The position numbers were made by a program, and so were the translations under genes. From Albitalea sp966211955 (GTDB lineage: Bacteria > Pseudomonadota > Gammaproteobacteria > Burkholderiales > Burkholderiaceae_C), in contig CBIHOF010000018.1 of assembly GCA_966211955.1 (NCBI GenBank), positions 57,950 through 121,949 of the forward strand: a stretch of 64,000 nucleotides of DNA, read 5' to 3'. Below, piece after piece: positions 43,569 to 51,985 of the stretch (positions are counted from its first letter, which is position 1; each line of letters opens with the position of its first letter). The notes below the pieces were generated by a model that was given only the letters and a program-made list of their open reading frames with translations, was not told where the DNA came from and ran no database searches.

Positions 43569-44477
43569 TCAATCCACCGCCCGAATCGCATCCCTCAGGC
43601 TCTGCCCGATGTGCGGCCTGTCCTTGAACGGGTCGCTCGGGTTGCGCACCAGCATGATGTCTTCCAGGCGCGTCTGCACCGGGCTCAGTGCATGCGGGTG
43701 GCTGAAGATGTAGAACTTGTCGTGGGCCACGGCGTCCATCACCATGCGCGCGATGTCGGCCGCGCTGAGCTTGCCGGAGGTCACGGCCTTTTCGCCCAGG
43801 GCCTGCGCGATCAGCTGGCTCTTGGTGGGCTTGGCTTCATCGGCCAGGTCGTTCGGGCGGTTGCGGTCGCTCTTGTGGATGCCGGTGGGCACGAAGTACG
43901 GGCACAGGACCGAGCAATGGATCTGGTCGGTGACGAGGGCCAGGTCCTGGTACAGCGTCTCGCTCATCGACACCACGGCTTGCTTGGTGACGTTGTACGA
44001 ACCCATGTTGGGCATGTTCACCATGCCGGCCATGGACGCGGTGTTGACGATGTGGCCTTCGTACGCCGGGTCCTTCTTCGCGGCCTCCAGCATCATCGGC
44101 GTGAAGACACGCACGCCATGCGCGACGCCCATGAGGTTCACGCCGACCACCCACTCCCAGTCCTTGACCGAGTGTTCCCAGATGAGGCCGCCCGAGCTCA
44201 CGCCGGCGTTGTTGAAGACGAAGTGCGGTGCGCCGAAGCGCTCGAGCGTGGCACGGCCCAAGGCCTCCACCTGCTCGGCCTTCGACACGTCGAGCCGGAA
44301 CGGCAGCACCTTCACGCCCAGCGACTCGATCTCGGCCGCTGCCTTGTCGAGCGCGTCCTGCTGCACGTCGGCCATCACCACGTTCATGCCGGCCTGCGCG
44401 CACAGGCGCGAGGTCTCCAGCCCGAAGCCGGATGCGGCGCCGGTGATGACGGCCGTCTTGCCCTGGAATGTCTTCAT
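43569..44477 (-). CDS. Short-chain dehydrogenase/reductase
   Basis: 302 residues. Cofactor motif 'AVITGAASGFGLETSRLC', 'NNAGV' strand and active site Ser/Tyr/Lys ('NTASMAGMVNMPNMGSYNVT', i.e. YNVTK) mark a classical SDR. The acidic residue after the second strand ('MADVQQDAL') favours NAD(H). The C-terminal segment ('YIFSHPHALSPVQTRLEDIM') is longer than the minimal SDR. It begins a minus-strand block of lipid and acyl-CoA genes. The substrate is unknown. Confidence 0.93.
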   Translation of the reverse strand: MKTFQGKTAVITGAASGFGLETSRLCAQAGMNVVMADVQQDALDKAAAEIESLGVKVLPFRLDVSKAEQVEALGRATLERFGAPHFVFNNAGVSSGGLIWEHSVKDWEWVVGVNLMGVAHGVRVFTPMMLEAAKKDPAYEGHIVNTASMAGMVNMPNMGSYNVTKQAVVSMSETLYQDLALVTDQIHCSVLCPYFVPTGIHKSDRNRPNDLADEAKPTKSQLIAQALGEKAVTSGKLSAADIARMVMDAVAHDKFYIFSHPHALSPVQTRLEDIMLVRNPSDPFKDRPHIGQSLRDAIRAVD

Positions 44478-44532
44478 GTCGGTGTCCTTGTGACTGCTCT
44501 TTGGATTCGGTGCCGCTTGGGATTCGAACGCT

Positions 44533-45468
44533 CTAGAGGGCGGCTTCGGCCTTCTTCACCTGGTAGCCCAGGCGCGGGAAGTGCACGACCACACGGCCGG
44601 CGCGTTCGTCGTGGCGCTCGATGGCAACTTCATCGTTGGTAAGGCCGACGATGAGCCCGGTGACGGCGTCCTGCGCGTAGTCGGTGGGCGTGACGGTGAC
44701 CGCGTCGCCCGCAGCGAAGGGCTGGCCCTCTTCCACCTTCATGGCCGCGGTGCTGGTCGCCGAACGCGCAGCGGCAATCGCCTCTTCACTCGTGAACTTC
44801 AGCTTCTCGCCATGGCCGAAGGCCTGCATGCGGGCGAACCACGCCATGGTCTTCGTGAACGGCGCGAGCACGCCGTTCACCGGCGGCACGCGCTCGATGT
44901 ACCAGATGGACTGCGCAATGGCGAAGTCGGCGATGGAGGCGACCTGGCCACAGACGAAGGGCCGGCCGTCAGCGAGCTGCTGTTCGAGCCAGCCGAGCTG
45001 CGTCTTCACGTTCGCGGTCGCATCCCCCGGGGTCGAGCGGCGCATCGTGCCGGTCATCGCGGCGCGGTCGACGGCGAAGGCCTTGACCGCCTCAGGCGGC
45101 AGGTTCGCGAAGACGTGCGCCGCACCCGCCGGCTGCATCGTGTACGGAATGGCCGACCAGAACAGCGCCGTGTCGGCCCAATGCGCCACCATGTGCTGTG
45201 CGCCACCGGCCTCGGCCGGGTACAGCGCCGGCGTCGGGTACAGCTTGTCGATCACGCGGCACATGAGTGCCGTGTCGCAGTAGATGTCCGCGCCGATCTG
45301 CATGAAGGGCGTGCGGCGGTAGCCACCGGTCAGCGCCATCACGTCGGGCTTGGGCAGCATGGTCGGCACGATCACCGATTTCCACTGGATGCCTTTCATG
45401 CCGAGGATGAGGCGGACCTTCTCCGAGAAGGGCGAGCTGGCGTAGTGGTGAAGGATGAGGTCGGTCAT
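44533..45468 (-). CDS. Glutathione S-transferase family protein
   Basis: 311 residues, longer than the usual 200-230. The N-terminal thioredoxin-like domain starts 'LILHHYASSPFSEKVRLILG' with the active-site Ser, followed by 'GGYRRTPFMQIGADIYCDTA'. A helical GST domain follows, then an extra C-terminal beta segment of about 70 residues ('GDAVTVTPTDYAQDAVTGLI'). It sits between an SDR and an acyl-CoA dehydrogenase on the same strand. Confidence 0.9.
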   Translation of the reverse strand: MTDLILHHYASSPFSEKVRLILGMKGIQWKSVIVPTMLPKPDVMALTGGYRRTPFMQIGADIYCDTALMCRVIDKLYPTPALYPAEAGGAQHMVAHWADTALFWSAIPYTMQPAGAAHVFANLPPEAVKAFAVDRAAMTGTMRRSTPGDATANVKTQLGWLEQQLADGRPFVCGQVASIADFAIAQSIWYIERVPPVNGVLAPFTKTMAWFARMQAFGHGEKLKFTSEEAIAAARSATSTAAMKVEEGQPFAAGDAVTVTPTDYAQDAVTGLIVGLTNDEVAIERHDERAGRVVVHFPRLGYQVKKAEAAL

Positions 45469-45479
45469 GTTTGTTCGGC

Positions 45480-47123
45480 TCAGGCGGGCACCGGCATCGC
45501 ACGCCGGATGATGCTGTCGACATCGACGTTCGAGGGTAGCGTGCCGAAGGCATGTCCCCAGTCACCTGCGAGACGCGACCGGATGAATGCATCGGCCACG
45601 GGTGCGCTCGCGTGCTGCGTGAGCAACGCGGCCTGCGTCGCGAGTGCCACGTCCTGCGCGAGGCGGCGTGCATCGGTCTCGCTCGTCGCGTCGTCGATGC
45701 GGCCGGGCAATGCATCGGCAAAGCGATCGAACGCCGCATTCGAGCCGCGTGCGGGCGCGAGCTCTGCGGCGATGGCATCGGCCATGGCGCCCTTGCGCAC
45801 CGCGCGCAGCAGGTCCAGCGCCATGATGTTGCCGGCCCCCTCCCAGATGGAATTGAGCGGCATCTCGCGGTAGATGCGCGCCATCACGCCCTCGCCCGCC
45901 GACTCGACGTAGCCGTTGCCGCCCAGGCACTCCATCGCCTCTTGCGCGAAGTGGCTGCCCCGCTTGCAGATCCAGAACTTCGCGACGGGCGTGAGAAGGC
46001 GGCGCATCAGGGCTTCGTGTTCATCGGTGGTCGAGTCGAAGGCGCGCGCCAGGCGCAGGGCGAGCGCCATCGAGGCTTCGCTTTCCAGTGCGAGGTCGGC
46101 CAGGACGTTGCGCATCGCAGGCTGGTCGATCAGCGGCTTGCCGAAGGCGCTGCGCTGGGCGGTGTGGTTGAGCGCGAGCGACAAGGCCTGGCGCATCAGC
46201 CCGGCGGTACCGAGCGAGCAATCGAGCCTCGTGAGGTTGCCCATCTCGAGGATCTGCGGCACGCCTCGTCCTTCTTCACCGACGAGCCAGGCATGCGCGC
46301 CTTCGAACTCCACTTCGGAGCTCGCGTTGGCCTTGTTGCCCAACTTGTCCTTGAGCCGCTGCACGCGGATCTCGTTCGCCGTGCCGTCGGGCCGCCAGCG
46401 CGGCAGGAAGAAGCAGCTCAACCCGGCAGGTGCTTGCGCGAGCACGAGGAAGGCATCGCACATCGGCGCGCTGAAGAACCACTTGTGGCCGGTGATGGCG
46501 TAGCGCTCGCCCCAGGCATCGCGGCCGTCGTGCACTGCCTGCGTGGTGTTGGCGCGCACGTCGGAGCCGCCCTGCTTCTCCGTCATGCCCATGCCCATGG
46601 TCACGCCTTCTTTCTTCGAGGCGGGCACGAAGCGCGGGTCGTAGATGCGGCTGGTGAGCTTGGGCCCCCATTCGGCGGCGATGGCCGGGTTCCCTTGCAA
46701 GGCGGGCGTGACCGCGTAGGTCATCGAGATCGGGCAGAGCGTGGACGACTCGGTCTCGGTGAACATCATGAAACCGGCCGCACGCTTGACGTGCGCGTGG
46801 CCGCCGCCCGCCCACGGCGTGCCGTGCAGGCCTGAGCCTATGGCAAGCGACATCAGCGCGTGGTAGCTCGGGTGGAACTCCACCGTGTCCACGCGTCGCC
46901 CGAAGCGGTCGTGCGTGTGCAGCACGGGGGTGTGGATGTTGGCGAGGCGGGCGTGGGTCTGGAACTCTTCGGTACCGACGACGGCGCCGAGTTCGTCGAG
47001 GTGGTCGGTGCCGAGCGATGGTGCATTGAAGCGAAGCGCGTCACGCAGCGGCAGGTTGCTTGCGAAGAGGTTGTAGTTCGCGAGCGGCTCGACCTGGTTG
47101 AAGACTTCGTGTGTCATCGTCAT
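45480..47123 (-). CDS. Acyl-CoA dehydrogenase, AidB-like
   Basis: 547 residues from ATG 47123 (MTMTHEVFNQVEPLANYNLF), an AidB-type start. Motifs: 'MGMGMTEKQGGSDVRANTTQ', 'GHKWFFSAPMCDAFLVLAQA', 'QRSAFGKPLIDQPAMRNVL' and 'YREMPLNSIWEGAGNIMALD'. AidB relatives have weak isovaleryl-CoA dehydrogenase activity and are linked to alkylation damage, so a pure catabolic role is not certain. Its stop lies 11 nt upstream of the GST start. Confidence 0.94.
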   Translation of the reverse strand: MTMTHEVFNQVEPLANYNLFASNLPLRDALRFNAPSLGTDHLDELGAVVGTEEFQTHARLANIHTPVLHTHDRFGRRVDTVEFHPSYHALMSLAIGSGLHGTPWAGGGHAHVKRAAGFMMFTETESSTLCPISMTYAVTPALQGNPAIAAEWGPKLTSRIYDPRFVPASKKEGVTMGMGMTEKQGGSDVRANTTQAVHDGRDAWGERYAITGHKWFFSAPMCDAFLVLAQAPAGLSCFFLPRWRPDGTANEIRVQRLKDKLGNKANASSEVEFEGAHAWLVGEEGRGVPQILEMGNLTRLDCSLGTAGLMRQALSLALNHTAQRSAFGKPLIDQPAMRNVLADLALESEASMALALRLARAFDSTTDEHEALMRRLLTPVAKFWICKRGSHFAQEAMECLGGNGYVESAGEGVMARIYREMPLNSIWEGAGNIMALDLLRAVRKGAMADAIAAELAPARGSNAAFDRFADALPGRIDDATSETDARRLAQDVALATQAALLTQHASAPVADAFIRSRLAGDWGHAFGTLPSNVDVDSIIRRAMPVPA

Positions 47124-47164
47124 GTTTGGCCTCCGTATCAAGCCGCGCCACATTCAGCGGCCGT

Positions 47165-47202
47165 CGCCCTCACCCCAACCCTCTCCCAGGGGGAGAGGGA
47201 GC
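47165..47202 (-). repeat. CCCTCTCCC/GGGAGAGGG repeat, family B, intergenic copy
   Basis: A 38-bp element, on the minus strand GCTCCCTCTCCCCCTGGGAG followed by AGGGTTGGGGTGAGGGCG. It differs from the copy at 53085-53122 at one base. The core is a 9-bp hairpin with CCT loop. It lies between the MDR reductase and the AidB-like gene, the normal intergenic location for such repeats. Confidence 0.85.
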
Positions 47203-47226
47203 AGGTCCGACTGACATCGGCAATCG

Positions 47227-48243
47227 TCAGACCAGCTTCACCAACTGCTTGCCGAAGTTCTTCCCCTTCAGCAAGCCAAGGAAAGCCTCCGGCGCCGACT
47301 CGATGCCTTGCGCCACGCTCTCGCGGAACTTCATCTTGCCCGTGGCCACCATGCCGCCCAGCTCCTTCAGAGCCTCGGGCCACACCTCCATGTGCTCGCT
47401 CACGATGAAGCCTTCCACCTTCAGGCGCGATTGCAGGATGAGCTGCGGGTACGTCATCGGGATCGGCTGGCCGTTGTAGCCGGAAATCATTCCGCAGAAG
47501 GCCATGCGGCCGAAGGCGTTCATGCGCAGCATCACCGCGTCGAGGATCACGCCGCCCACGTTCTCGAAGTACCCGTCGATGCCGCCCGGGCAGGCGTCCT
47601 TCAATGCCGTGGAGAGCGCCTTCAAGTCCGAGTGCAGCTTGTAGTCCACGCAGGCATCGAAGCCGAGTTCTTCCACCACGTAGCGGCACTTGTCCGGCCC
47701 ACCGGCGATGCCCACGGCGCGGCAGCCGCGCGACTTGGCGAGCTGGCCCACCACGCTGCCGACTGCGCCGCTGGCAGCACTGACGACGATGGTCTCGCCG
47801 GCCTTGGGCGTGCAGATCTTCACGAGGCCATACCAGGCTGTCACGCCCGGCATGCCCACCGCGCCAAGGTAGGCCGACAGCGGGATGTGCGTCGTGTCCA
47901 CCTTGCGCAGCATGCCCGGCTGGTTGCCATCGGCCACCGCGTACTGCTGCCAGCCGCCCATGCCCACGACCTTGTCGCCGGGCCTGTAGCTGGCGTTCTT
48001 CGATTCGACCACCTCGCCCACCGTGCCGCCGATCATCACGGTGTTCAGCGGCTGCGGCTGCGCATAGCTCTTCGCGTCGTTCATGCGGCCGCGCATGTAC
48101 GGGTCCAGCGAGAGGTAGTGGTTGCGCACGAGTACCTGGCCGTCAGCGAGCGTGGGCACCGGCGACTCGACCAGCTTGAAGTTGTCGGCCGTGGCCTCGC
48201 CTTGCGGGCGCGACACGAGGTGGATCTGCTGGTTGGTAGTCAT
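47227..48243 (-). CDS. NADP-dependent MDR oxidoreductase (CurA/leukotriene-B4 dehydrogenase type)
   Basis: 338 residues, zinc-free medium-chain reductase. Motifs: 'NHYLSLDPYMRGRMNDAKSY', cofactor 'IVVSAASGAVGSVVGQLAKS', and 'GIDGYFENVGGVILDAVMLR'. Relatives reduce alpha,beta-unsaturated ketones or aldehydes. It is followed downstream by the AidB-like gene, with the repeat at 47165 in between. The physiological substrate is unknown. Confidence 0.94.
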   Translation of the reverse strand: MTTNQQIHLVSRPQGEATADNFKLVESPVPTLADGQVLVRNHYLSLDPYMRGRMNDAKSYAQPQPLNTVMIGGTVGEVVESKNASYRPGDKVVGMGGWQQYAVADGNQPGMLRKVDTTHIPLSAYLGAVGMPGVTAWYGLVKICTPKAGETIVVSAASGAVGSVVGQLAKSRGCRAVGIAGGPDKCRYVVEELGFDACVDYKLHSDLKALSTALKDACPGGIDGYFENVGGVILDAVMLRMNAFGRMAFCGMISGYNGQPIPMTYPQLILQSRLKVEGFIVSEHMEVWPEALKELGGMVATGKMKFRESVAQGIESAPEAFLGLLKGKNFGKQLVKLV

Positions 48244-48254
48244 GGTGGGTCCTT

Positions 48255-48692
48255 TCAGTCGGAGGCGTTGAGCCTCTTGAGTTGGCGGCCGCCGGCTGGC
48301 AGCGCCTTGAGATATTTGAAGGTGCCGGTGGCATGCGCGATGAGCGTGCCGTCGTCAGCGAGGATGCTGCCTTCGCAGAAGGCGAAGCTGCTGGTCTGGT
48401 GCAGCACCTTCGCTTTGGCGAGCAGCCGGCCGAGGCCCGGCCGCATGAAGCTCGTCTTCATCTCAATCGTGACCACGCCGCGCGGGTCGGGCGGCGCGCC
48501 GTCCTTGGGGCTGCGCGCCGCGTGGGCCATGGCCACGTCGAGCAAGGTCATGGACACGCCGCCGTGCACCACGCTCCAGGAGTTCATGTGCTCCTCGCGC
48601 GGCTGCATGGCGATCTCGGCCTCGCCGTTCTCGAAGCGAAGCAGCTCGAAGCCCAGCGCCTCGACGAAGGGAATGTGGACCTGGAACTTCAT
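48255..48692 (-). CDS. PaaI-family hotdog thioesterase
   Basis: 145 residues from ATG 48692 (MKFQVHIPFVEALGFELLRF). The single hotdog domain has 'EEHMNSWSVVHGGVSMTLLD', the catalytic-site HGG stretch of PaaI thioesterases, and 'FMRPGLGRLLAKAKVLHQTS'. It probably hydrolyses aryl- or acyl-CoA. It sits between an SDR and an MDR gene on the same strand. Confidence 0.93.
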   Translation of the reverse strand: MKFQVHIPFVEALGFELLRFENGEAEIAMQPREEHMNSWSVVHGGVSMTLLDVAMAHAARSPKDGAPPDPRGVVTIEMKTSFMRPGLGRLLAKAKVLHQTSSFAFCEGSILADDGTLIAHATGTFKYLKALPAGGRQLKRLNASD

Positions 48693-48715
48693 GCGTGTGC
48701 CGTGGTGGTGAATGT

Positions 48716-49504
48716 TCAGTGCGAATGAACAGCGCTCACGCCGCCGTCCACCGCGAGAATCTGCCCGGTGATGTGCTTGCCCGCCGCCGACGCGAAGAGC
48801 AGCGCCGCGCCCTTGAGGTCGTCGTCGTCGCCGATTCGGCCGAGCGGCGCACCCTTGGCGAGGTTGTCCACGCCCACCGCCTGCAAGGTGCCACGCGTCA
48901 TCTTGCTCGGGAACATGCCGGGCGCGAGCGCATTCACGGTGATGCCGTACGGCCCCCATTCGCCGGCCAGCGCCCGCGTGAAGTTCACCACCGCACCCTT
49001 GCTCGTGTGGTACGCCAGCGCCTTCAACGCCATCGAGCCCGACAGCCCGGCGATGGACGCGATGTTGATGATGCGGCCCGATCCGCGCGGGATCATGCTG
49101 GCGCGGCCGATGGCCTGGCTCATGAGGAAGATGCTGCGGATGTTGAGGTCCATGACCTTGTCCCAGCCGTCCAGCGGATGATCCTCGGCCGGCGAGCCCC
49201 AGGTGGCGCCCGCGTTGTTCACGAGGATGTCCACCTGGCCCAAGCGCTGCATGGCCTCGCTGGCCACGCGCTCGATCTCCAGTGGCTCGCTCGCGTCGGC
49301 CGCGATCCAGCGGGTGTCGATGCCCTTGTCCTGCAGGTGCGCCGCGGCTTCTTCCAGGTCGCCCTCCTTGCGCGAGGTGAGCAGGATCTTCGCGCCCGCC
49401 TCGCCCAGCGACTCGGCGATCTGCAGGCCAAGCCCGCGCGAGCCGCCGGTGACGAGCGCGGTCTTGCCGGAAAGGTCGAACAACTGCTGGATGGGTGTAC
49501 TCAT
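48716..49504 (-). CDS. Short-chain dehydrogenase (FabG-like)
   Basis: 262 residues. Cofactor motif 'ALVTGGSRGLGLQIAESLGE', 'VDILVNNAGATWGSPAEDHP', and the catalytic Ser/Tyr/Lys in 'INIASIAGLSGS' and 'AYHTSKGAVVNFTRALAGEW'. The Arg after the second strand ('TSRKEGD') suggests NADP(H). 3-oxoacyl-ACP/CoA reductase-like; the exact substrate cannot be told. Confidence 0.94.
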   Translation of the reverse strand: MSTPIQQLFDLSGKTALVTGGSRGLGLQIAESLGEAGAKILLTSRKEGDLEEAAAHLQDKGIDTRWIAADASEPLEIERVASEAMQRLGQVDILVNNAGATWGSPAEDHPLDGWDKVMDLNIRSIFLMSQAIGRASMIPRGSGRIINIASIAGLSGSMALKALAYHTSKGAVVNFTRALAGEWGPYGITVNALAPGMFPSKMTRGTLQAVGVDNLAKGAPLGRIGDDDDLKGAALLFASAAGKHITGQILAVDGGVSAVHSH

Positions 49505-49514
49505 GGTGGGTGTG

Positions 49515-51497
49515 CTACTTGTTGAGTGACTTGAAGAAGGCGCGGCTGTCGGTGGGGCGGCCGAGGAACTCACGCACCAGCTCCTTGGGCGCGACCTGGG
49601 AGCCGTTGGAAAGCACCGTGTCGCGGTAACGCTTGCCCACGTCGGCCGACAGGCGCTTGCCCTCGAAGGCCGTGCGCAGGTCTTCGGCCACCACCAGGCT
49701 CCAGAGGTAGCCGTAGTAGCCGGCCGGGTAGCCGCTTGCGATGTGCCCGAAGCTGGCAGGCAGCATCGAGCCCTCGACGTGGCCGAGCGGCGTGGCGCCT
49801 TCCATGCGCGACCACAGCTTGAGCGGGTCCTGCGGCTCGCGGCCGTACATCGCGAGGTCATAGCTTGCGTACAGGTGCTGGCGCGAGACCTGGATGCCCT
49901 TGCCGAAGTGACGCGCCTTGTCGGCACGGGCCACCAGCGCGGCCGGCACGGGCTTGCAGCTCGCGCACACCTCCTTGAAGATGCCAAGCACTTTCGGGTC
50001 GTAGACCCAGTCTTCGAGCATCTGCGACGGCGCCTCGACGAAATCAAGCTGCACGTTGGTGCCCCCTTGGCTCGCGTAGCGGGTGTGCGAGAGCGTCTGG
50101 TGCAGCGCATGGCCGAACTCATGCAGCAGCGTCTTCAACTCGTCGATGGTCAGGCCCTTGCGATCGAGGTTGGCCACGAGCCCGCCGGCCGGCAGCCGAC
50201 CGATCGCAGTTGACGGATTGCGAAAGCCCCACATCGCCGCATGCGAGAACTTGTCCTCGCGGGGGTAGAGGTCCACGTAGAGCATCGCGATCGGCTGCTT
50301 GCTCGAGAGGTCCACCACTTCGAAGGCTTGTGCATCGGCATGCCACAGCGGCTGCTCTACCGGCACGAAGTCGACATTGAAGAGCTTCGTCGCGACGCGG
50401 AACACGAACTTCACGCTCGCATCCGACGGGAAGTACTGGCGGAACTGCTCTTCGTCGATGGAGAACCTGGCGCGGCGTGCGCGCTCGGAGTAGTAGGCGA
50501 CGTCCCAGCGTTCCAGCTTGGTGTCGGCGAGCTTGCGTTTCGTCTCGCGCGCCTTGAAGCCGCGCAGCAGCTCCACGTCGGCCTTCTCGCGCTGTTCCAC
50601 CGCGCCCTTCACCGTGCCAAGGAATTTCTCGACCTCGGCCTCCGTCTCGGCCATGCGGCGGCGCTCGGCAAAGTTGGCGTAGGAATCGAAGCCGAAGAGC
50701 CCGGCGTATTCATGGCGCAAGGCCACGAGCTGAGACAAGGTATTCAGGTTGTCCTGCCCGCCGCGGCTCTGGAAGGCACGCCACATGCGCTCGCGCGTCT
50801 TCGGGTTGACCGCGCGCTCGATGACGGGCCCTGACACCGGGTAGGCCATGCCCAGCAGGTAGCGGCCCTGCTCGTCCCGGCGGGCGCTCTTCCACGCTTC
50901 GGGGGGCACGCCCTTGAGCTCGGCCTCTGTGAAGGCCACCTGCGTCTTGTCCTCGCGCACGCGGCGCTCGAACTCTTGCGCGAGCTTGCTGATCTGGTTG
51001 TTCAGCTCTTCGGCGCGGTGGCGCTTGTCGTCGGGCAAGGCGGCGCCGGCGTCCTCGAAGGCATCCATCGTGTCCTTGACGAAGCGGCGGTCGATGTCGT
51101 CGGCCGGCTGCACCTGCTTGAGCAGCGCCAGCACCTTGGTGCTTTGCAGGAAGCTCGCGCTGAAGGCCTGGTAGCGCAGGTCGCAGGCCTCGGTCGCGTC
51201 GCGGATCGCCTTGTCGGGGTGGACGGCGGTGAGCAGCGACATCGGGCCGTCGGTGTCCTCGTAGGTGCGATACATCGCATCCAGCTGCTGCAAGAGCGTG
51301 GCGCCGCTGGTGTTGGGCATCTCCTCCAGCGCGGTCTGCGCTGACTTGAGATCGGACATCATGCGATCGCAGGCCGCGGTGACTTCGTCGGCGTTCTTGT
51401 AGACCGGCATGGCGTAGGGCGCGGGCTGTCCGGCCGATGCGGCCAGGCTCGCCAGCGTTGCCGCGGCGGCCACCAGGGCGAGGACTTGCTTCTTCAA
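49515..51497 (-). CDS. M3-family zinc oligopeptidase, exported
   Basis: 660 residues with a cleavable signal peptide (MKKQVLALVAAAATLASLAA), unlike cytosolic OpdA, so it is probably periplasmic. The zinc site is 'LKTLLHEFGHALHQTLSHTR' (HEFGH), with the distal Glu in 'QLDFVEAPSQMLEDWVYD'. M3 enzymes cut short peptides. Its first 4 nt overlap the Dabb gene stop (ATGA), indicating coupling. Confidence 0.95.
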   Translation of the reverse strand: MKKQVLALVAAAATLASLAASAGQPAPYAMPVYKNADEVTAACDRMMSDLKSAQTALEEMPNTSGATLLQQLDAMYRTYEDTDGPMSLLTAVHPDKAIRDATEACDLRYQAFSASFLQSTKVLALLKQVQPADDIDRRFVKDTMDAFEDAGAALPDDKRHRAEELNNQISKLAQEFERRVREDKTQVAFTEAELKGVPPEAWKSARRDEQGRYLLGMAYPVSGPVIERAVNPKTRERMWRAFQSRGGQDNLNTLSQLVALRHEYAGLFGFDSYANFAERRRMAETEAEVEKFLGTVKGAVEQREKADVELLRGFKARETKRKLADTKLERWDVAYYSERARRARFSIDEEQFRQYFPSDASVKFVFRVATKLFNVDFVPVEQPLWHADAQAFEVVDLSSKQPIAMLYVDLYPREDKFSHAAMWGFRNPSTAIGRLPAGGLVANLDRKGLTIDELKTLLHEFGHALHQTLSHTRYASQGGTNVQLDFVEAPSQMLEDWVYDPKVLGIFKEVCASCKPVPAALVARADKARHFGKGIQVSRQHLYASYDLAMYGREPQDPLKLWSRMEGATPLGHVEGSMLPASFGHIASGYPAGYYGYLWSLVVAEDLRTAFEGKRLSADVGKRYRDTVLSNGSQVAPKELVREFLGRPTDSRAFFKSLNK

Positions 51498-51784
51498 GGC
51501 TGCTCCGAGAAATAGTCGAGCACGCCGCGCGTGTCGCGCAGCGGACCGAGTTGCGCAGCAACCGCCTTGTGGTGCGGGTGCTGCTGGTAGGCGTCCAGCG
51601 CCGCCGCGTCGGCGAAGCTGGACACGAGAACCACGTCGACATTCGCCTCGAGATCGTCTCGGCGGATGCCCACGTCGAATTCATGCATGCCGGGGACGAG
51701 CGACCTGCAGCTGTCCAGCAGCGCCTTGAAGCGCGGCGCGTCGGCGGCGTTCCTCAACTTCCACATCACGATGTGGCGCAGCAT
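51494..51784 (-). CDS. Dabb (stress-response alpha/beta-barrel) protein
   Basis: 96 residues. The dimeric ferredoxin-like fold is recognised by 'MLRHIVMWKLRNAADAPRFK' and 'SSFADAAALDAYQQHPHHKA'. Some Dabb proteins are stress induced and some are polyketide cyclases, so no specific role is claimed. It overlaps the M3 peptidase start by 4 nt. Confidence 0.92.
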   Translation of the reverse strand: MLRHIVMWKLRNAADAPRFKALLDSCRSLVPGMHEFDVGIRRDDLEANVDVVLVSSFADAAALDAYQQHPHHKAVAAQLGPLRDTRGVLDYFSEQP

Positions 51785-51789
51785 GGTGC

Positions 51790-51981
51790 TCAGGCCTTGT
51801 CGGCCATGCGAGAGCGCAGGTACACCAACACCGCCCCCACCGCCGTCGCGATGCCACCCACGACAACGATGGTGTAGCCCACTGCATCGTCGCTGCGCGC
51901 GACGGACAGCCCGAGCCCCACGCCCAGCAGGCCGCCGTAGATGAAGACCCAGATGAGCGTGTCGAGGGTGGACGGTTTCAT
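51790..51981 (-). CDS. Small two-span membrane protein
   Basis: 63 residues with two membrane helices ('IWVFIYGGLLGVGLGLSVA', 'VGYTIVVVGGIATAVGAVLV') and a short basic C-terminus. It lies 4 nt after the acyl-CoA dehydrogenase stop and 5 nt before the Dabb gene, all on the minus strand, which supports it as a real gene. No family is recognised. Confidence 0.8.
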   Translation of the reverse strand: MKPSTLDTLIWVFIYGGLLGVGLGLSVARSDDAVGYTIVVVGGIATAVGAVLVYLRSRMADKA

Positions 51982-51985
51982 GTGT

